Source of the DNA: Zoroaster sp. YZ-2022
Lineage: Eukaryota; Echinodermata; Asteroidea; Forcipulatida; Zoroasteridae
Assembly: GCA_029582265.1 (NCBI GenBank)
Contig: CM055819.1
Location: 4,939,855 to 5,003,854, forward strand
Direction: 5' to 3'
DNA: 64,000 bases
Both the position numbers and the translations under genes were made by a program. A model generated the notes under the pieces. It had not been told where the DNA came from, made no database searches, and saw only the letters and a program-made list of their open reading frames with translations. This document shows positions 1-11,857 of the stretch, in pieces (positions within the stretch are counted from its first letter, which is position 1; the number at the start of each line of letters is the position of its first letter).

Positions 1-137
1 GTTTTATGAAAACAATCACCAACTAAACTTGAATAAGTGTAGTTTTATGAAAACAATCACCAACTAAACTTGAATAAACTTGTGTGGTATTATGAAAACA
101 ATCACCCATTATACTTAAGTTTTATGAAAACAATTTG
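1..137. repeat. 41-bp minisatellite at the window edge
   Basis: About 3.4 copies of a unit containing TTTTATGAAAACAATCACC, two exact at 41-bp spacing and two shorter diverged ones. It continues to the left edge, so the true array length is unknown. Confidence 0.85.
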
Positions 138-940
138 ACCAATAACATATAGATTTGGAACAACTGCAATGGCTGAACGACCACAAAATACATATAGCCA
201 TTCATTTTAAACTCTGCTGTAGGTGTTCAACTGGCTTTGATAGAACTACACACATCTCAATTTTAGTTTTTGGTAACATCAGGGGTTTATACAAAATATG
301 ATGCTCTTTGTTTTTGAGAACTAGAAGATAATCCATCAAGGAGGATTGTGTTCTCTGTTTCAACATTCAATGATGATTTCAACATATCCCTCTCAAAATG
401 CCCTGAATACATGACAAGTAAAAACTACTGGTAACCATTTCTCTTGAAAGACTCTGTGAAAGATAGAACATGGTTATATACAAGAGAGAACAGTTCAAGT
501 GTCATACATGCCAAGAAGGTATAATGTTTTTGATGGATTATATTGTAAGTTATCTTAAAGATGTGCTAATAAGCAGATTGGTGTTGAAAAACACTTTTTT
601 GTATTTTGTTCCCACGACCTTCTTCCGGGCACACAGCGATTTAAAGCCCTATACACAATACATGGCTTTATAGGGCTTTACTTTGTGTCAAGTTCATGAT
701 AGTTTCAAACATCTGTGGTGAATCCCACATCCCTAAAACAAGTTTACAAAAATGACTCTTTTCTATCCAAGAGTCAAATAATAATTTGCAAATACAATAA
801 TACAATACCGAGTGTACTTCATTCCCATAAAATACAAGTTTTTTTATTTTTTGCTTAATATCAACAAAGCAGTTGTTTAGCTTTGGTATTGCACAATTAA
901 CTATACACTAAACATAAACCACTTTACTTTGACCACCACC
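138..940. other. unannotated AT-rich intronic or flanking sequence
   Basis: No coding exon, RNA gene or recognisable repeat is apparent. Short frames here have no family features. Confidence 0.5.
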
Positions 941-958
941 ACTATGAAGGACGACATC

Positions 959-1400
959 TTCCCCCAAACCTCCATTTATCCCCCAAACCTCCATTTATCC
1001 CCCAACTCCACTCTCTGAACACTACAATAGAAGAGTCCAGCTATCAAGTGATAGCTATTGTCAAGGGATTATAGGATTAGTTAAGTAAAATTTGTAGCTT
1101 TGCATGGTGAAGTGGATAAGTAAGACTAATTACAGTGACACCTTGTGAAATTCTCTTTTGAGTAGTAATTAGTTCTGAAAAGAACTGGTGGTTACAACTT
1201 GATGTTTCCTCAGGAGATTAGTTAAGTCTTGGTTGCTGTTTCTTTGTGTATCCACCAGGCCCAAACGGATTATGGGGGGATTAACTCCACAGTTAAATGA
1301 TCTCTTTGTTTGGCTACAATGATCTGGCAGATAATGAACTCATTATAATACACAGAGGGAACTGGCAAAAATTTGGAGGTTTTGGGGGGGTTGGAGGAAG
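959..1400. repeat. C-rich 19-bp repeats, Penelope-like fragment and G-rich end
   Basis: 959-1008 has 2.5 copies of a 19-bp unit CCCCCAAACCTCCATTTAT. 1096-1222 is a diverged copy of the repeat described at 43670-43949 (CTTTGCATGGTGAAG ... TTACAACTTGATGTTTC ... CTCAGGAG). 1367-1400 is G-rich (GGAGGTTTTGGGGGGG) and is roughly the inverted complement of the C-rich block, so the whole may be one element with imperfect inverted ends carrying a later insertion. Confidence 0.5.
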
Positions 1401-2510
1401 ATATCCTCCCTTAAGTAACTTTGAAATTAATTTAAAAAAACACTTCACCAACAACATGCAAAATATAACTCTAAAATAGCTTGATTCAATACAACTTTCT
1501 GGTTGTTCTGAGTATTCTGGAATGTGCTACTAAAATAAAAGTGTAATTTTTTTTTTTAAATGTACTTTTACTGTTATGATTGCTTCAAATTATTTACAAA
1601 TATTCTAATTTGTCAATTTCTTGCTAATTTGGTCAGTGTCTTGTTTCTTGTCAGACTGATGCTATGTGTTTCCTACACAGTCTTAAAATCACTGATTCTG
1701 TCTGTATTATAGGAACTTATAAACTATATTATACACAGACAATAACTGAGATTCACTCAAAAACATAAAGACACCTACATGTACATCTCAGAAGAAAATA
1801 TTACATCCATGTAAGTTCTATTTCTTTGCATGAATAATGATTTAAATACCAATATCTGCAACCAAAATACAATTCACCAAAAAAAGGAAAACAGGAAAAT
1901 AGAATTACATATTTAACTGACACTAAAAACACGACTCACACCTCGTTACAATGCAAAGCAATAATAATAAATGAATTTAACATGACAATTTTACTGTGGT
2001 GCTTACGTGTAGAACTGTTTATGAAGAATCTCAAATGGCTCAAAAACAGCCGTGGTCAACTTAAATAAATGAGATTCATTAACCTATCACACAGTACTAA
2101 TATTAAGTGATATAGTGACATAGTACTTAAAATTCTGAAGAACAAAAAGTCAACTTCACCTTTCACAGCGTATGTAATAGTCAACTTAAATCTAAAAAAT
2201 AGAGAGACAATTACAGCTGATTTTTAAACAATTCTACTCAAACACATTTCTTAAAATTAAATAAGATATTTAATATTTTTAAAATTCAATATTCAAGTAT
2301 ACAGTACTGTTTCTTGGGCAAAATGTCTTTATGAGATATTTTTCTGAGATTTATTGAACACATTTATTCAACCTTCAATATTTTATTAAAATATTTACCA
2401 ACAAGCGTGATAACTGTAACCAGAAGTCTATTGCCTGGAGTGAGTACAGCCTAGAGTGTTATACAGTGCAAAGTCTATCATTATGTGATAATCTAAGCAC
2501 TTTACATTAT
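1400..2510. other. AT-rich sequence, nothing recognised
   Basis: Long A/T runs and many stops in all frames. It could contain the 3' UTR of the Rab gene, but no poly(A)-signal context or coding exon ties it to that. Confidence 0.4.
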
Positions 2511-2511
2511 A

Positions 2512-2809
2512 ACCCCTGGTCATTGGGCCAAATATCAATCCTTAAAACTATCTCAGCTACCTGGGGAGCATACAGCTCTGTGCTGCCATACTCAGCACTA
2601 CAGTGGCTATAATCAAACACAACAACAATCTCTGCCCACATCTCGGGTATCCATTTTTACTCCTGGGTGGAGAGAAGCAAGTACGGTTAAAGTGTCTTGC
2701 TCCAAGGACACAGGGGCCACGTTAATGGCCCGGATTGGAGCCCACGTTCTGACAACTCGGACATCAGAACACAAGTCTGATGAGCTAGCTTGCTCGGCCA
2801 AGACACCCC
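2512..2809 (-). mobile_element. tRNA-Leu-type SINE, diverged
   Basis: On the minus strand it begins GGGGTGTCTTGGCCGAGC (A-box-like), has a B-box-like segment and then the family body: a GGACACTT-like motif, GCAAGACACTTTAACCG, CTCTCCACCCAGGAG and GCTGTATGCTCCCCAGG. The LINE-like 3' tail is missing. Sequence divergence is higher than for the copies at 22303 and 38708. Confidence 0.8.
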
Positions 2810-2814
2810 GGCCA

Positions 2815-3420
2815 AATTAAAGGTTACGTATTAAATAAATTAAGAATTGGCTGTTGCAAACCGCTTACCAAAAATGAGACAGAATACAAACATGAATACA
2901 TGTATACATACAAACCCGTTTGTTTTGTATACTGTCTTATTTTGCCTTTGAGAAACAACCTGCAAGGTTCGAAACATAAGGTTCGAAATGTAAGGCCAAT
3001 AACCGTTATTTTGTAATGTTCTTGCACAGTCCAGATGATCTCTGAGAATACACAGCTTCTTTCTGGGAAATAACACATCATGAACAGCTCAAATACAATG
3101 TTTTACTTGGAAACAATGCAAGAAACTGGTATAAAGACACAAATGAATACTTAGTGTATGCAATGGGCTTCTGATGTTCAAGAGAAGGGACAACATTGGA
3201 CAAAACTATATTATCAAATCACAAGATTATCTAAAATCTTATTTGTTATAAAGTTGGTATAAGTGTCAATCATCCTGAGAAATTATTGCATCTCAAGGGT
3301 TTCTTTTTGGAAAAACATAAAATATTAAACAACCAACAATAGTTTACAGTTGGTTTCTCAAAAAACGTGAGCACCTTACTAGATAGTATTATGATACATT
3401 CCTTGAAAACTTGATGATTT
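2815..3420. other. unannotated intron sequence
   Basis: No exon or repeat recognised. Two overlapping minus-strand frames near 2824-3081 show no family signature. Confidence 0.4.
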
Positions 3421-3425
3421 CCAAA

Positions 3426-3906
3426 AACCCTATCTACCCCCAAATCCTCCAAAATCCTTCTCCTGGTTTTGCCTGATTTTGGTGGATTCAGTACTCCACA
3501 GTATAGTCCAGCGAATAGAGCATGTAGCCATGTGTACCAAATCCATCAAACTCCACCGGCTGCTTTTGTTGGATTCAGTACTCCACAGTATAGTCCAGCG
3601 AATAGAGCACGTAGCCATGTGTACCAAATCCATCAAACTCCACCGGCTGCTTTTGTTGGATTCAGTACTCCACAGTATAGCCCAGTGAATAGAGCATGTA
3701 GCCATGTGTACCAAATCCATCAAACTCCACTGGCTGCTTTTGTTGGATATCAGGACTGTGTATAGCCAAGCCATGGATGCTTTGCATTTGCTACTGTACC
3801 AATTCCATCAAAGTCCCCAAAAATGGGGTACCTTTTTCCTGCATGTTGATGGATTTTGGCGGATTTGGGATGGTTTCTAGCCAAAATACCTAGGGGGTTA
3901 GGGTTT
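3426..3906. mobile_element. TTAA/CCCT-type MITE containing an 87-bp array
   Basis: One end reads AAACCCTATCTACCCCC and the other CTAGGGGGTTAGGGTTTTAA, the boundary form shared by the TTAA-flanked families in this window. Inside, 3477-3750 is a tandem array of three-plus units of 87 bp (starts at 3485, 3572 and 3659; key phrase GATTCAGTACTCCACAG). Two relatives lie at 41885-42272 and 51834-52232. Confidence 0.8.
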
Positions 3907-4406
3907 TAATGAAGCTTAAAAGAGCAGCCACATTATTACGATGTTGTTAATTTGATGATATAAGATATAATTTCAACTAAAGATATACTTTGATTAATAC
4001 GTTTCTCCCCAACTCCTGAATCTGCACTGGTCAATTCTGAAACCAGCCCAATGAGAAACGGCAAGTAAAAAGTCACCGTTTTAACAAAAGATTTGTTAAA
4101 ATGAGCTCATCATTCCTGAATATGTACATTGTATCTATAAGCTACAAGAAGACATTCTTGACCATTCTAGGACATCTTTGAGACAAAATGAGAAAATTAA
4201 ATAGTGGAATGAAACAAATTTGGACGTTTCAATTTAATACCTTCACAAGTTAAAATTTTCAAAATGGTGGATAATACCCATTCATGATATATGCTTTAAA
4301 ATGTCAACAACTTTTCCATGATATTTTCAGCATCTAATGATACATGTACCTTAACTGACCACAAGATGGCGCTACAGCTGAAAAGGAAGATGACAACATT
4401 GGCATT

Positions 4407-4691
4407 GGTGTGATTTGACAAAAGTAAAAAATCCTGAAAAATGGGTAGCGGGCCTGGGTCTTCCTTTGGTCTAGAGGACAAAGCCCCCTGAACCTCCTGG
4501 ATGTTTAATTTTTGGAGGATTTACAGACTCTCCACATCCCCACAAACAAGAAACTAGAGGTTTGGACACAATACAGGCTACTTCTTTCTTTCCTTGGTGG
4601 CTACTTCTCTTCTTTCAAGAAAATTATGAGGCAAAGGGAGATTTGTAAAAAATCTTGAAATCGGGAAAAATCCTGAGAAATCACAGGCCTG
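4407..4691 (+). mobile_element. short DNA transposon, TGTGATTTGAC family
   Basis: Starts TGTGATTTGACAAAAGTAAA and ends TGAGAAATCACAGGCCTG, imperfect inverted ends. It matches the better preserved copies at 16269-16823 and 44841-45382. This copy has a single GGGCCTGGGTCT segment, whereas the 44841 copy has six. Confidence 0.75.
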
Positions 4692-4937
4692 CACTGGTAA
4701 TTACCAGAATTGCAAAATAAACAAATAATCGTCTAAAAAAAGCAAATTGATGTGAAGGTGGTAACCATCCTGTAAAATGTCTGAATTATTCTAATTTCAG
4801 AAAAGAAAAAAAAATATTTGCAAAAAATTGCCAGACAGCAACCTTTTGCTCCAATTGTTTTGTGAATGTATTTTCCCCCAGTTTTCTCATGATTTAGACT
4901 TCACATTGAGCTGAAACTTTCAAAGGTTGGTTGTTTA

Positions 4938-5797
4938 AGCATACTCATAGAAGCAGTTTTGCCAAAAGTACCAATGTTGTACCTTCCTTTCAATGTATAT
5001 CTTGATTCAAAGAGAGTAAGCATACTCATAGAAGCAGTTTTGCCAATATTACCAATGTTGTACCTTCCCTTCAATGTATATCTTGATTCAAAGAGAGTAA
5101 GCATACTCATAGAAGCAGTTTTGCCAACATTGCCAACGTTGTACCTTCCCTTCAATGTATATTTTGATTCAAAGAGTAAGCATACTCATAGAAGCAGTTT
5201 TACCAACATTACCAATGGTGTACCTTCCCTTCAATGTATATCTTGATTCAAAGAGAGTAAGCATACTCATAGAAGCAGTTTTGCCAACATTACCAATGGT
5301 GTACCTTCCCTTCAATCTATATCTTGATTCAAAGAGAGTAAGCATACTCATAGAAGCAGTTATGCCAACATTACCAATGGTGTACCTTCCCTTCAATGTA
5401 TATCTTGATTCAAAGAGAGTAAGCATACTCATAGAAGCAGTTTTGCCAACATTGCCAACGTTGTACCTTCCCTTCAATGTATATTTTGATTCAAAGAGTA
5501 AGCATACTCATAGAAGCAGTTTTACCAACATTACCAATGGTGTACCTTCCCTTCAATGTATATCTTGATTCAAAGAGAGTAAGCATACTCATAGAAGCAG
5601 TTTTGCCAACATTACCAATGGTGTACCTTCCCTTCAATCTATATCTTGATTCAAAGAGAGTAAGCATACTCATAGAAGCAGTTTTGCCAACATTACCAAT
5701 ATTGTACCTTCCCTTCAATGTATATCTCGATTCAAAGAGAGTAAGCATACTCATAGAAGCAGTTTTGCCAACATTACCAATATTGTACCTTCCATTT
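4938..5797. repeat. 81-bp minisatellite with four-unit higher-order structure
   Basis: Eleven units start at 4939, 5020, 5101, 5180, 5261, 5342, 5423, 5502, 5583, 5664 and 5745 (key phrase GCATACTCATAGAAGCAG). Nine spacings are 81 bp. The third and seventh units are 79 bp, having lost an AG, so the block 5101-5422 is repeated as 5423-5744 with a 322-bp period. Lone diverged units occur at 25945-26012, 31345-31430 and 39235-39345, so the unit is also dispersed. Open frames across the array follow from 81 being divisible by three and are not genes. Confidence 0.95.
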
Positions 5798-6108
5798 TAA
5801 AAGGTTCTGATGATGGAAGTGGATACCGTCAAAGTGGATACTGTCATTACATAAAAAGCATTATCGCAGAGTACCAAGCATGCCAGTGTCACTCTTCAGG
5901 GAATAAACAAACCCACGTACATTGTACAGTGCAAAACGATAAACGTACATGGTCGGCATTTGTGACAGATCAGCTTTAATGTCATTCACAAGCTTATTGA
6001 CTTACGGTTGGCAGAAATGAAATGTCTCAAATGGTCATGCAAGAACTACTAACCGCTTCATGTATGTCACGTACACAGCAAAACCAATCATTTATGTTGT
6101 ATAACATA

Positions 6109-6536
6109 TAAGCTTGGGCGATATCGATTTTTTTTTCATCCACGATATATTGGCAAACATATTTCGTGATTTACGATAGTATCACAATTTTTTTTTCATT
6201 CATGTATGATTGCTTTAGCGCCGATAACCACGGGTATGTACCCCTCTACAAGCATCACAATAAATCATAAATTCATTTGCATAGCGTGTATGTACTTCAC
6301 TTTTGTTTCTCACTCCAAAAAGCTGAAAAGATCGTCCTAATTTTGTTTCCATGGAATTTCTGACTTGATTCAACAATGGCGATTTTATTTAACCATGATA
6401 TATTTTTTTTAATCGTGATATATTTTTTTAATCGCAATTTGCCAATATCTCGATAACTTGAAAAGGTTCTTGATATCATAATTGAATAAGAAAGGTATCG
6501 TGATATTCGTTATTATCGTGTTATCGCCCAAACTTA
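6109..6536. mobile_element. hAT-type MITE with 8-bp target duplication
   Basis: Inverted ends TAAGCTTGGGCGATA and TATCG(C)CCAAACTTA are flanked by perfect 8-bp duplications ATAACATA at 6101-6108 and 6537-6544. An 8-bp duplication is the hAT superfamily signature. There is no transposase, so it is non-autonomous. Relatives: 18549-19294, 49392-50789 and a fragment at 40676-40803. Confidence 0.88.
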
Positions 6537-6613
6537 ATAACATATGTGACTTGCACCCACAAAATGAGTTGCATGAAGTTATAACCAACTACATTTTACC
6601 ATGGACTTTTTAA

Positions 6614-6923
6614 CCCTCCTACACATGGAGGCCACTCCGATCCACTAAATTCTGTTCTTAAGCAACCTTCAGTACATTCATGTACAAGCTTGCTGTCCTT
6701 TCCAAGTAATCTTACAAAATCAACTGTGTGCCACCCAAGGCCACTGTAAATGTTTGAAAATATTAGTATGGCCTGCAATGTATCAATGGGAGACCACCTT
6801 ACCCTGCAATCTCAGTGGTGTGACAGTGCACAGAAGGGTAACCATAGGAGGCCACTGGCAAAAGCTAATGGCTTGGAGTGGCCTGAATGGGTTGTTTCAA
6901 AAATTGCACTGATTGTAGGAGGG
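6614..6923. mobile_element. TTAA-flanked MITE, GGAGGCCACTCC family
   Basis: Left boundary TTAA|CCCTCCTACACATGG, right boundary TTGTAGGAGGG|TTTAA. Internal phrase GGAGGCCACTCCGATCC. Its right end abuts the tail of the LINE fragment at 6929. Related fragments: from 38533, and 42556-42978. Confidence 0.8.
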
Positions 6924-6928
6924 TTTAA

Positions 6929-7205
6929 TAATAATAATGGGAATTTATAAAGCGCACGTATCCACCAAAAGGCGCTCAAGGAGCTAATACAAAGCAAAAC
7001 TATAGAATTAACAAACAAACTTGTTACATAACCATAAAAGATACAATGAATACAGCAAACACATGAAATACTGTGACAAAAATATGAAGATGTTATTTGA
7101 ACGCTTCTGTCATGAGATGAGTCTTTAGAGCTGTTTTGAATGTCTGGATCGTTCGTGAACTTTTGACTTGAATAGGTAGCTGGTTCCTTAAGTGAGGTAC
7201 CAGGT
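6929..7205 (-). pseudogene. LINE 3' end (reverse transcriptase C-terminus and tail)
   Basis: On the minus strand a frame reads RTIQTFKTALKTHLMTEAF before a stop, the extreme C-terminal helix common to CR1/L2-type non-LTR reverse transcriptases (pattern SFK-x-LKTHL). Downstream comes the tail GCGCC...TTGGTGGATACGTGCGC...TATAAAT followed by ATT repeats, as in the LINE copy ending at 16180 and in the SINEs. It is 5'-truncated, as is usual for LINEs. Confidence 0.75.
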
Positions 7206-7389
7206 GTTTACTTTAACAGAGAGAAAAAATATTTGAATGACAAATGCAACCTCACATGTTGATACCATTTGAAAGCTCTCTTCTGACTGAATTCAGAAAT
7301 AGGAAAAGTCTTAATTTTGAAAAAAGACCGACTTGACTTATTTTGTGGTAGCAGGTCACATCTACCAAACCTACCAAGGTGCAAGATAA

Positions 7390-8495
7390 GTTACTACTTT
7401 TCATATTTCCTTCCTCTAACCAGAAGTCCATTACCTACATGAAATGTGAAATGTGCCAGCCTTGCTGTAATCCATACCAAGGCATTGTACTCCTAATGCG
7501 CGCACGCACAACGAGCTTGGTTACGGGTTTTGCTCCCCCTGCCCGGCCTGCTGTGGGGCATCATGGGATGGTGTTTCCACATGAAGCTAGTTCCTAGAGA
7601 ACTAGACGCAATCTTAAACTAGATGTAGGTGAACCATCTGAAAGGGGAAACAATGGGTGCGTTCGATAAACGCGAAAAAGTGCATGCGAGATACAATTCT
7701 CTCACACGCCGGGTCTCCCAGACTGCACTGTTTCTTTTTGAGACCTTGCACGTCATGAATGGCCCAAATCCATTGTTGTTGGAGTACTATGCCGTGGAAC
7801 TAGATTAGTACACGAGTGGCACACTTCATGTAGGTAACAGACTTCTGGTACTGTGCCGTGGACTAGGTTAGTACACGACTGGCACACTTCATGTAGGTGA
7901 CAGACTTCTGGTACTGTGCCGTGGACTAGGTTAGTACACGACTGGCACACTTCATGTAGGTAACAGACTTCTGGTACTGTGCTGTGGACTAGGTTAGTAC
8001 ACGACTGGCACACTTCATGTAGGTAACAGACTTCTGGTACTGTGCAGTGGACTAGGTTAGTACACGAGTGGCACACTTCATGTAGGTAACAGACTTCTGG
8101 TACTGTGCTGTGGACTAGGTTAGTACACGACTGGCACACTTCATGTAGGTGACAGACTTCTGGTACTGTGCCGTGGACTAGGTTAGTACACGACTGGCAC
8201 ACTTCATGTAGGTAACAGACTTCTGGTACTGTGCTGTGGACTAGGTTAGTACACGACTGGCACACTTCATGTAGGTAACAGACTTCTGATACTGTGCCGT
8301 GGACTAGGTTAGTACACGAGTGGCACACTTCATGTAGGTAACAGACTTCTGATACTGTGCCGTGGACTAGGTTAGTACACGAGTGGCACACTTCATGTAC
8401 ATGTAGGTGACAGACTTCTAGTACTGTGCTGTGGTCTAGGTTAGTACAGGACTGGCACACTTCATGTAGGTAATACACATCTAAAACTAACACTT
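7390..8495 (-). mobile_element. inverted-end element with 63-bp minisatellite arm
   Basis: One end (7415-7470) carries CCAGAAGTCCATTACCTAC, a single unit of the repeat. The other arm (7785-8490) is an inverted array of about eleven 63-bp units (CTTCATGTAGGTAACAGAC). A unique middle (7480-7780) is shared with 30375-31065, which has the same organisation with a shorter array. The 264-residue frame through the array (a 21-residue repeat) arises because 63 is divisible by three; I treat it as non-coding. Confidence 0.75.
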
Positions 8496-8499
8496 GGCA

Positions 8500-9765
8500 T
8501 AAAGTTGATGATGGTACTGTACATGTACACATACATGCATCAAACATCCCTTGAAATATTTATATCCGAGCTGCTATCTTTTTAGCACAATGATTCTAAT
8601 TATTTTGCAAATGAATATTTGTCTTCCAGAGGGTGGTTACATCTTTAAAGCTGTCTTAAATTTATCTGACCGTCACGCTATAATGTCATGCTTCATGTAC
8701 TAAAACTCTTCCATGCATATCGTAATACCTTCACCATATATATCCCTTCAAACCAAAAAAAAACTGTCTTAAATATTATTACAAATTCTGAATACAAGTA
8801 CTTATGTCAATATACTTTACATGGTGCCGATGTTCAAACGAACTAGTACCCAACCGTTTTTCCGTATATTTCACGAGTGCTGTGGTTTTTCGGGCAAGAC
8901 CTCCCAGATGTTAATATTGGGACGCGTCATGCTTCACTGGTTTTCCACAGCGTTGAAAGCGACATTCTGGTTAAAATTGGCTTCCCGTGGTTTTTAAAGG
9001 GTGCTAGAAAATTAAGTGAACCGTCTACTGTCCTACAACATTTCTACGGATGACGTCATCACCTCTCTCTCTCTCTTTGTGGGATACTTCTACCAGGAGC
9101 AAATGAACATCCCAGAGTATCTGTTCCATGTGATTAATTCTTTTATCTCCGATTAATCCTGTTAAACACATGATTTGTTACGCTGGAAGTTTGTATATCA
9201 ATCATTTTCCACTGGATCGTGACTAAATAAAAGATCCAATCCGCTAAACCTCATCCAAACCGCCAGTCCGATCCGAAAACCGCCGATCAACTCCGTTACA
9301 AACTTAAAACTTCTCCAGGTCTTGACTATCGCACCGGCCTGCCATCTTATCACATTTGGATGGTTTAGCTTTGAAGCCGATGGCCCCTCACAGTTAATCA
9401 ATCTCTGTTTCCATCGCTGAAACAACGCATCTATTTAAACATTGCCCATCTCGATATATTTCACCCCAAATTCAACCCGCTCGTCGATTCTTGATGCCAT
9501 CTTGGTGTGGCTCTGCCATTATAAATACACTATACATGAGTCCACTCAAGGTAAGCTATCGGATGAAGGAAAGGGGGGGTTGTCGTGGGAAGATGCTGTT
9601 TGTTTAGAAACAACAACCAGATGGCGTCTGCTTCTGCTGATCGACAAATTCTCGGACGTTGAATCGTGGCTCATTGGGACGTCTTGTCTTCTTCATTTTC
9701 AAGTCTCTGTAATGACCAATAATAATAACAATTATAATATTTCATACCAATGTGCTTTAGGCCCC
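8500..9765. other. low-copy stretch with promoter-like motifs, no gene proven
   Basis: No repeat family is recognised. It holds TGACGTCA at 9052-9059, a short CT run at 9061-9077, a GC-richer block at 9220-9600 and a TATAAATAC motif near 9521 followed by CTCAAG|GTAAGC, a possible donor. No frame has a recognisable domain. A first exon or enhancer is possible but unsupported. Confidence 0.3.
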
Positions 9766-9769
9766 CTGA

Positions 9770-10113
9770 AAAAGTCCGGTTTCTGGTCTCCGCACGTCAG
9801 ACCCGCGCGTCGGCATTTTTAATTTTCTTTTTTTTTGCTATGAAACGATGTCCAATTGCAGCAAAAATTGCTGGATCGATCAGAATTCTGCCGTATTGTG
9901 TTTTAAACGACCTTTTCACATAGGGGTATGAACGTTTGCCTGATTTATGAAGCCTCTCTTAGCCACCATACTTTGTATGGGAAATTTGGTCCCCGCATAT
10001 ACAATGTATCACGTATTTCCCTGTTGGCAAAAAAAAAAGATGGCCTAAAAAATAAAAAAGCACGTCACCGCACCAATTTTGAAGCCAACCGATGACCAGA
10101 AACCGGAGACTTT
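9770..10113. mobile_element. MITE, TTTCTGGT family
   Basis: Inverted ends AAAGTCCGGTTTCTGGT and ACCAGAAACCGGAGACTTT. The internal phrase TAGGGGTATGAACGTTTG is shared with 19657-20050, 53963-54497 and 55036-55332 (here in the opposite orientation). Confidence 0.85.
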
Positions 10114-10121
10114 TTTTTTTA

Positions 10122-10266
10122 TGGCCTTACATTATTTCCCCTGGTCACTGGGCCAATATCATTCCTATAATCTTTCTCAGCTCCCTGGGAATATACAGCC
10201 CATTATGTGCAACCATTTCTGGTGCTACAGGGCTAATCAAACACAATAACCATCTCTACCCTCACA
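10122..10266 (-). mobile_element. SINE fragment
   Basis: Minus-strand middle part of the tRNA-Leu-type SINE (from GGTACCTGTGAGGGTAGAG to CAGGGGAAATAATG). The tRNA head and the 3' tail are missing. It starts right beside the previous MITE. Confidence 0.7.
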
Positions 10267-10267
10267 G

Positions 10268-10530
10268 GTACCCAACATAAGGATGGTACCCATTTCACCT
10301 AGGAGTGAACTGGGACTGACGGCAGAGATGGTTCTTGTCCTGTGAAGAATCACTACCGCCCAATCAATCACGCCCAACATAAGGATTGTACCCACTTCAC
10401 CCAGGAGTGAACTGGGACTGATGATAGAGATGATTCAATATCGCCCAATCAATCACGCCCAACATAAGGATTGTACCCACTTTTACCCAGGAGTAAACTG
10501 GGATTGACAGAAGGGATGATTGTAAAGAAT
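10268..10530. repeat. degenerate tandem repeat beside a Rab splice donor
   Basis: Three irregular copies of a unit with CCCAACATAAGGATTGTACCC (counted as two adjoining pieces of under 20 bases) and AGGAGTGAACTGGGA, at spacings of about 104 and 83 bp. The last copy ends within about ten bases of the donor at 10537. Confidence 0.7.
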
Positions 10531-10537
10531 GACTTAC

Positions 10538-10614
10538 TTAGCTACAGCCATGAATGAGAGGTCCACATTGAGCCCTGTCTTAGCGCTTGTCTCCATATAT
10601 GGAATCCCATTGTC
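10538..10614 (-). CDS. RAB26/RAB37: Rab26/37-like GTPase, G5 exon (ETSAK)
   Basis: Seventy-seven bases encode DNGIPYMETSAKTGLNVD, then LSFMAVA, plus two bases of a split Lys codon. The G5 box ETSAK and the following TGLNVDL match Rab26/Rab37 closely. The acceptor is TTTCCATAG and the donor CTAA|GTAAGTC is strong and phase 2, so the next exon should begin with G to finish Lys and continue with a Glu-Leu-Lys helix, a variable tail and a cysteine prenylation motif. I searched the minus strand of 1-10537 for such an exon and found none, so the C-terminus is most likely before base 1. The intron side opens straight into a degenerate tandem repeat (10268-10530). Confidence 0.96.
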
Positions 10615-10725
10615 CTATGGAAAGATCAGTGAAGGAAATGTGAAATGGACAGTCGAACAAACCTAACACTATATACATGTGGGCGACATGCTCATAAATA
10701 AGGGAATAAAAGTTTATCGTGTGGT

Positions 10726-10787
10726 CAATCAAATCAAATCAAATCAAATCAAATCAAATCAAATCAAATCAAATCAAATCAAATCAA
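10726..10787. repeat. (ATCAA)n microsatellite
   Basis: About twelve uninterrupted copies of a pentanucleotide, immediately 5' of a SINE. Confidence 0.95.
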
Positions 10788-10889
10788 TCCTCTTCATCCC
10801 TGGAGGGGCATAAGGCCGCAACAACCTCTCTCCATCTGACTCTGTCCTGGGCAACCTTTTGCGCCTCGCCCCATGTCAGTCCCATCCAT

Positions 10890-11496
<607 letters not shown>

Positions 11497-11857
11497 CATC
11501 TCCTATAGCTCGGCCATCACAGTCCTACGCCAGGTGGTTTTGGGCCTGCCTGGTTTTCGTCTGCCTGTGTGGTCTTTACTGCAGGGTATAGACAGAGGGT
11601 CATGGCCGGCCATGGGCGATTGGGAAGAGACCAAGTGTCAAACTGTTATTCCCATTCATAAATGCCCATCTTGATATCGTTTTCAAAAATTCAATACCCA
11701 GTGCCATTTGTATTGAAAAAAAAGAGCCAGAAAGAAATAGACAAATCCAACGTTTCAGAACGGAGGATATTCCAACTTGGCCCGTAAGTCTACATGATGT
11801 GAATAAAAACTTTGGTTTGATTGGTTCATTCCTACTTGGTGCACCTGATAACAGCTG

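Noticed and set aside
2613..2801. Minus frame ending CCCV, resembling a Rab prenylation tail
   Set aside because: It lies wholly within a tRNA-Leu-type SINE; the Cys codons are the SINE's GTTGTTG segment.
4901..5800. Repetitive frames on both strands (for example 137 codons at 5155-5568)
   Set aside because: 81-bp minisatellite; open in both strands at once, which argues against coding.
3426..5800. CRISPR-like regular repeat spacing
   Set aside because: The arrays are contiguous minisatellites without unique spacers, in a eukaryotic intron context.
7753..8547. 264-codon minus-strand frame with 21-residue Cys/His-rich repeats
   Set aside because: It is the 63-bp minisatellite read in a frame that stays open because 63 is divisible by three; the other orientation and the 30515 copy behave alike, and there are no gene signals.
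10160..10188. CCCAG followed by GGAGCTGAG on the minus strand, which would continue the Rab split Lys codon with Glu-Leu
   Set aside because: This is the conserved CCCCAGGGAGCTGAGA body of the SINE, found in every copy; the frame stops quickly with no cysteine tail.
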